Origin: JAEHDI01 sp035455185
GTDB lineage: Bacteria; Acidobacteriota; Terriglobia; Bryobacterales; Bryobacteraceae
Assembly: GCA_035455185.1 (NCBI GenBank)
Contig: DATIFQ010000214.1
Location: forward strand, 1 to 16,726
DNA: 16,726 nt
Direction: 5' to 3'
Within the stretch, counting starts at the first letter, position 1, and every line of letters begins with the position of its first letter. The notes beneath the pieces are model-generated. The model did no database searches and was not told the DNA's origin. It worked only from the letters and a program-made list of their open reading frames with translations. Made by a program: the position numbers and the translations under genes. Of the stretch, positions 13,143 to 16,726 are shown one piece after another.

Positions 13143-13148
13143 CGACTT

Positions 13149-14510
13149 ATGCTCAAGCCGACCATCTTCCGGGAATACGATATCCGTGGTATCGCCGACA
13201 CTGAGCTTCTTGATGACGGTATCGAGCAACTTGGCCGGGCGATCGGCAGCTATCTTCAGCGCCGGAGCGGAAAGAGCATCAACTTGGGACGCGATTGCCG
13301 CCTTAGCTCGACACGCCTCCGGAATGCCCTCGTGAAAGGGCTCGTAGCGAGCGGCTGCGACGTCACCGACATCGGCACGGTTCCCACGCCGCTGCTCTAC
13401 TACTCGGTCTTTCACCTTAAGGCCACGGGGGCGGTGATGATCACGGGCAGCCACAATCCACCCGAGTTCAACGGCTTCAAGGTGATGGCCGGGCCCAGCA
13501 CCATTTACGGCGCCCAGATCCAGGAGGTCCGCGAGATCCTCGAGAAGATGGATTTCATCGAAGGGCAGGGAAGCCTCCGGACGGAGGATGTCTCCGGATC
13601 GTACATCGACCAGGTCGCGGCCAACATCCGGCTCAGCCGCCGCGTGACAGTGGTCTTTGACGCCGGCAACGGCACTGCCGGTCCCATCATGCGCCGGCTC
13701 CTTGACAGACTCAATTGCGATCCCGTCGAGCTGTTTTTCGACATGGACGGCAAGTTCCCGAATCACCACCCTGATCCGACCGTCGAGAAGAATCTCGCCC
13801 ATCTCAAGGCCACCGTCGCCGCGCAGAAGGCCGAGTTGGGCATCGCCTTCGATGGCGACGCCGACCGAATCGGCGCCATTGACGAGCTTGGCAACGTCAT
13901 TTGGGGCGACCAGCTCATGCTGATTTACGCCCGCGAGATCCTTACTCGCAAGCCCGGGTCCACATTCATCGGCGAGGTGAAATGCTCGCAAGTGATGTAC
14001 GACGAGCTGAAGCGGCTCGGCGGCAACCCGATTATGTGGCGCACCGGCCACTCGCTCATCAAGGCCAAGATGAAGGAGGCTCACGCCGAGCTGGCGGGCG
14101 AGATGAGCGGCCACATCTTTTTCGCCGACCGCTACTACGGCTTTGATGACGCCCTCTACGCCGCGTGCCGCCTGCTCGAGATCGTGGCCGACTCCGGCAA
14201 GCCGCTTTCGCACCAACTGGCTGGACTGCCGAAGATGGTCTCCACTCCTGAGATTCGCGTCGACTGCCCCGATGAGCTAAAGTTCGGCGTGGTCAATCGG
14301 GTCACGGAACACTTCAAGAAGGTTCGCGATGTCGTGGATGTCGATGGTGTCCGCGTCCTCTTCGAACAGGGCTGGGGCCTCGTGCGGGCATCCAATACCC
14401 AGCCGGTTCTCGTCTTGCGATTCGAGGCTGCCAACGGCGCGTTGCTCGCACAGTACCAGCGCGAGGTCGAAACGGTCCTTGATGAAGCGAAGGCGGCCTC
14501 AGGGGTGTGA
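13149..14510 (+). CDS. Phosphomannomutase/phosphoglucomutase (AlgC/ManB type)
   Basis: A 453-residue alpha-D-phosphohexomutase of full length. It has KPTIFREYDIRG (3-14) at the N-terminus, the phosphoserine loop TGSHNP (99-104, Ser101), the Mg2+ loop DGDADR (235-240), the sugar-binding loop GEMSGH (317-322) and the phosphate-binding loop RASNTQP (413-419). All four active-site loops are intact. It interconverts mannose-6-P/mannose-1-P or glucose-6-P/glucose-1-P through a bisphosphate intermediate; the GEMSGH form is typical of dual-specificity PMM/PGM enzymes. Products feed nucleotide sugars for exopolysaccharide or LPS. It starts 12 bp after the glycosylase stop and lies convergent to the small membrane-protein gene, 24 bp beyond its TGA. 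Confidence 0.95.
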   Translation: MLKPTIFREYDIRGIADTELLDDGIEQLGRAIGSYLQRRSGKSINLGRDCRLSSTRLRNALVKGLVASGCDVTDIGTVPTPLLYYSVFHLKATGAVMITGSHNPPEFNGFKVMAGPSTIYGAQIQEVREILEKMDFIEGQGSLRTEDVSGSYIDQVAANIRLSRRVTVVFDAGNGTAGPIMRRLLDRLNCDPVELFFDMDGKFPNHHPDPTVEKNLAHLKATVAAQKAELGIAFDGDADRIGAIDELGNVIWGDQLMLIYAREILTRKPGSTFIGEVKCSQVMYDELKRLGGNPIMWRTGHSLIKAKMKEAHAELAGEMSGHIFFADRYYGFDDALYAACRLLEIVADSGKPLSHQLAGLPKMVSTPEIRVDCPDELKFGVVNRVTEHFKKVRDVVDVDGVRVLFEQGWGLVRASNTQPVLVLRFEAANGALLAQYQREVETVLDEAKAASGV

Positions 14511-14534
14511 CGGGCACCCGCGTAACGCGCCTCT

Positions 14535-14825
14535 TCACACCGTCACGCCGCGCACCATCAACGCCACAATGTTCCACACGACCAGCAGAGCGTACATCCC
14601 GTTCGCCCACGCCAGAACCCGCTGCCGTCTCAGCCGCCAACAATAGACAGCCAGCATCAGTGCGAGCGCCTTTGCCGCTACCAAGCCCGCCAGCGGAGAA
14701 CCCGCCGCCCCCATCAGCATCCGGATCAGCGGATTCCCCTCCTGTACTCCATGCAGAAGAAACGCCAGCGTTGTCAGGATGTCCAGCACTTGCAGGTACG
14801 AAAACTGGATCAGGAGGGTCGCCAC
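14535..14825 (-). CDS. Small three-helix membrane protein (DUF5658-like)
   Basis: A 96-residue protein with a GTG start at 14825; a weak AAGGCGG lies 4 nt upstream. Three hydrophobic segments are visible (about 5-25, 44-62, 72-92), with a positive loop WRLRRQR (63-69). The sequence LDILTT (14-19) followed by QEGNPLIRML (28-37) resembles the DUF5658 pattern, where LD-LTT and an E-x-NP turn are conserved. The function of that family is unknown. It is convergent with the mutase gene (24-bp gap), which carries only weak self-complementarity. The operator-like repeat at 14924-14949 lies about 100 bp upstream and may control it. Confidence 0.72.
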   Translation of the reverse strand: MATLLIQFSYLQVLDILTTLAFLLHGVQEGNPLIRMLMGAAGSPLAGLVAAKALALMLAVYCWRLRRQRVLAWANGMYALLVVWNIVALMVRGVTV

Positions 14826-14923
14826 AAATCCGCCTTGCTAAGGAAAATTACCGAGCATCCCGCCGGCAATTCCCAGCTTAGGTAAGGCGATCCAGACTGT
14901 AAATACCGGAACGTAACACCGCA

Positions 14924-14949
14924 CACCTTAGTACAGGTGTACTAAGGTG
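14924..14949. promoter_or_regulatory. Perfect inverted repeat with TACANNTGTA core (BlaI/MecI/CopY-type operator)
   Basis: Arms CACCTTAGTACA and TGTACTAAGGTG are perfect 12-bp complements around a central GG. The core TACAGGTGTA (14932-14941) fits the cop-box TACANNTGTA known for CopY and shared by BlaI/MecI operators. No T-run follows on either strand, so it is not a normal terminator. In the rest of the gap 14826-14990 I see only short CTTAGG/CTAAGG hexamers. No BlaI-family gene lies in the window. The base match is direct; the regulator family is inferred. Confidence 0.6.
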
Positions 14950-14990
14950 CGCCTCTCCGCCGATCCTGGACATGGGATCCATTGTGACTT

Positions 14991-16726
14991 TCACCGAAAA
15001 TTCTCCACCAGCATCAGGTCGCTGCCGCCTTCGTCGACCTGCGTGTAGAGAATCGTCCGGCCGTCGGGAGAAACCGCGAAGAAGGCACCGAGCGGTCGCT
15101 CGATGGTCAGGATCTTCCGGGTCTTACCTGTGGCGAATTCGTAGATTGAAAGGTCACTGTGCCTTTTCTTGTCCGGGACGGTGAAGAAGTAGATTCCCTC
15201 TTTGCCAATGGTCCACAGGGCCAAGGGATGCACCGCATCGAGAACCTTGGTTCCCTCACCCCCTTCGGCGGGCACTCGCCAGACGCTCTGCGGGAACGGC
15301 CATCCCTTGCTGTAGTAGACGAACTTACCGTCGGGAGATTCGTGTGGCAGGTCCGCTCCAGAATCCCGGCTAACCTGCACCGCCTCTCCCCCGCCGGCAG
15401 GCATCTTCCAAATCTCTTGCGAACCGCCGCGGTCCGACGTGAAGTAGAGCCATTGGCCATCACGCGACCAATACGGCCACTTGTCTGCGCCCGGGTCGGC
15501 TGTCACACGCCGTGGCATGCCGCCGGCTGCACTGACGACATAGACGTCTTGATTTCCCCCCGGTTCCCAGGAGAAGGCCAGCTTCTGGCCGTCCGGCGAC
15601 CAACTTGGTCCCTGGATCGCTGGTCCTCCAAGGGAAGTCAGTTGCACTGCATCGGATCCGTCGGCGTCGCACACCCAGATTTCTCGGCCACCCGACCGGC
15701 TCGACACAAAGGCGATTCTCTTGCCGTCTGGTGAATAGGCCGGACCCGCTTCCCACCACGTGGAGGAGATGAACGGGACGGGTGCGCCCGGCTTGTGATT
15801 TGCTCCCCGTAAATCGATCCGCCAGATGTTGGTGTCGAACCTTCCCACCAAATACGCCAGACGGTTCCCCTTCCGCGAAACCGCCGGCGCGAAGGCATTG
15901 TCCGGCGCGAAAGGAAGCCTACGGGGCGTGCCTGGGCTGGCCGCCGCCAGCCGCCACAGACCTGCACTGGAAGCAAACACGATCTCTTTTCCATCCGGTG
16001 TCCAGGCCGGGCTGAAGCTGTCCGGATGGTTCAGTCGAGCTCTCTGCGGTTCTCCCAGAGGCTGGTACCCCTCCCCAAGACGGAGCAGGTATAACTGCGA
16101 TTTTGGACCTACATAGAACAGCCGGGCAAAGGCCAGGGTGTGACCGTCCGGCGAGAAGGCAGGAGCAGTGTCGGTTGACGGCTCGGCGGGAGGGCTGGTC
16201 AGCTTACGCTTCTCTCCGGTCTCGACGGAGAACAGGTACAAAGCCAACTGTCCCGCTTCGGGCAGAGGACAGGCGAGCCATTTCGAGTCCGGGGTCCAGG
16301 CTAGGTACGGCCCGCCCGAAAGGGCGTTCGTCGATCCGGAGAAATCCAACTCCGCCAACACCCGTTCGCGCCCCCCTCGCTGCGGGATGAGGACCAATGA
16401 GAAGCTGCTCGCATCCGGCGAGAGCCCCTGGAGGAAGGCGATGGTCTGCCCGTCGGGAGACCACGCGGGGCTGAACTCCTGCGCTGGCGTATCCGTCAGT
16501 GGGGAGGGTGGCTCCACGCCGATTTGCTTGACGTAGATGTCGCAGTTCTTCCCGCTCCAGAAACCCTCGGGACACCGTTGAAAGGCTACCTGCGTGCCAT
16601 CGGGAGAAAAACTGGGATACCCCTCTTCTCCTGGGTAGCTGGTCAGTGGCACTGGAACGAGCACCGCTTCCGATGACCTGGGGGGAGAACGCAAGAACCA
16701 AACGAGGATAAGAGAGACCGCGAAGA
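14991..16726 (-). CDS. Membrane-anchored PD40/TolB-like beta-propeller protein, N-terminus beyond window
   Basis: The frame is open to the right edge of the window; codons beyond the TTG at 16694 continue as FAVSLILVWFL, the end of a transmembrane segment, so the gene starts outside. After LTSYPGEEGYPSFSPDG comes a long chain of PD40 motifs (S-P-D-G type); ten are seen, from SFSPDG near 16611 to AVSPDG near 15060. They should form TolB-like propeller blades on the far side of the membrane. In Acidobacteriota this C-terminal half usually follows either an OmpR/CadC-type winged-helix domain or a Ser/Thr kinase domain; the LTSYPGEE opening favours the winged-helix form. The ligand is unknown. 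It ends in TGA at 14991, with the inverted repeat 41 bp downstream. Confidence 0.85.
   Translation of the reverse strand, partial: FAVSLILVWFLRSPPRSSEAVLVPVPLTSYPGEEGYPSFSPDGTQVAFQRCPEGFWSGKNCDIYVKQIGVEPPSPLTDTPAQEFSPAWSPDGQTIAFLQGLSPDASSFSLVLIPQRGGRERVLAELDFSGSTNALSGGPYLAWTPDSKWLACPLPEAGQLALYLFSVETGEKRKLTSPPAEPSTDTAPAFSPDGHTLAFARLFYVGPKSQLYLLRLGEGYQPLGEPQRARLNHPDSFSPAWTPDGKEIVFASSAGLWRLAAASPGTPRRLPFAPDNAFAPAVSRKGNRLAYLVGRFDTNIWRIDLRGANHKPGAPVPFISSTWWEAGPAYSPDGKRIAFVSSRSGGREIWVCDADGSDAVQLTSLGGPAIQGPSWSPDGQKLAFSWEPGGNQDVYVVSAAGGMPRRVTADPGADKWPYWSRDGQWLYFTSDRGGSQEIWKMPAGGGEAVQVSRDSGADLPHESPDGKFVYYSKGWPFPQSVWRVPAEGGEGTKVLDAVHPLALWTIGKEGIYFFTVPDKKRHSDLSIYEFATGKTRKILTIERPLGAFFAVSPDGRTILYTQVDEGGSDLMLVENFR

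Noticed and set aside
12336..14216. 626-codon open frame on the minus strand antisense to the mutase
   Set aside because: It is the shadow of the glycosylase and mutase genes, whose motifs are intact on the plus strand, and its low-complexity Arg/Ala/Val-rich protein resembles no family.
14511..14534. Terminator between the convergent mutase and DUF5658-like genes
   Set aside because: Only 4-bp complementary stretches (CGGG/CCCG) with a 2-nt loop and no T-run on either side.
14924..14949. The large dyad as an intrinsic terminator for the PD40 gene
   Set aside because: It is in a suitable place, but no T-run follows on the minus strand and the 2-nt centre is too tight for a hairpin loop; the TACANNTGTA core fits an operator better.

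Overview
The window is GC-rich bacterial DNA with tightly packed genes and short intergenic gaps. The gene content suggests an Acidobacteriota genome, probably a Bryobacter/Solibacter-like soil lineage. The clues are a membrane-anchored PD40 beta-propeller protein opening with an LTSYPGEE-type sequence, a small DUF5658-like membrane protein, a secreted GH42-like glycosidase, sialidase-family and ADP-ribosylglycohydrolase-family proteins with export signals, and a BlaI/CopY-like operator. The lineage is an inference from gene style; there is no rRNA or other direct marker here.

Region 1 (1-8445) is an accessory catabolic neighbourhood. It starts with the 3' two-thirds of a sialidase-family gene (+). 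This meets a minus-strand pair, cyclase family then SDR oxidoreductase, tail to tail with 3 bp between the stop codons. A 24-bp divergent promoter region separates that pair from a plus-strand run: a solute-binding-fold protein without a signal peptide, a Tat-exported amidohydrolase-fold protein lacking the expected catalytic Asp, and a secreted ADP-ribosylglycohydrolase-fold protein. After a 289-bp gap with a good extended -10 promoter comes a 953-residue secreted GH42-like protein. Together they look like uptake and breakdown of a glycan- or lactone-type substrate, but the substrate cannot be read from the sequence.

Region 2 (8446-9690) holds a short relic of a VapB-type antitoxin gene, a Ca2+/H+ antiporter (minus) and a small inverted repeat upstream of it.

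Region 3 (9691-14510) is mostly housekeeping. It contains a VOC-family protein (minus), the minus-strand operon thpR-plsY-gpsA with two 4-bp overlaps (RNA 2',3'-cyclic phosphodiesterase plus two steps of glycerophospholipid synthesis), and, divergent from it, a 3-methyladenine DNA glycosylase followed by a phosphomannomutase/phosphoglucomutase.

Region 4 (14511-16726) holds a small three-helix DUF5658-like protein (minus), a 165-bp gap with a perfect 12+2+12 inverted repeat centred on a TACANNTGTA box, and the C-terminal part of a PD40 beta-propeller protein (minus) that runs off the right edge.

I found no tRNA or rRNA genes, no CRISPR array and no intact mobile element. The strongest candidates for something undescribed are the secreted catabolic neighbourhood of region 1 with its aberrant amidohydrolase, the symmetrical leaderless promoter at 2198-2221, and the orphan BlaI/CopY-type operator at 14924-14949.
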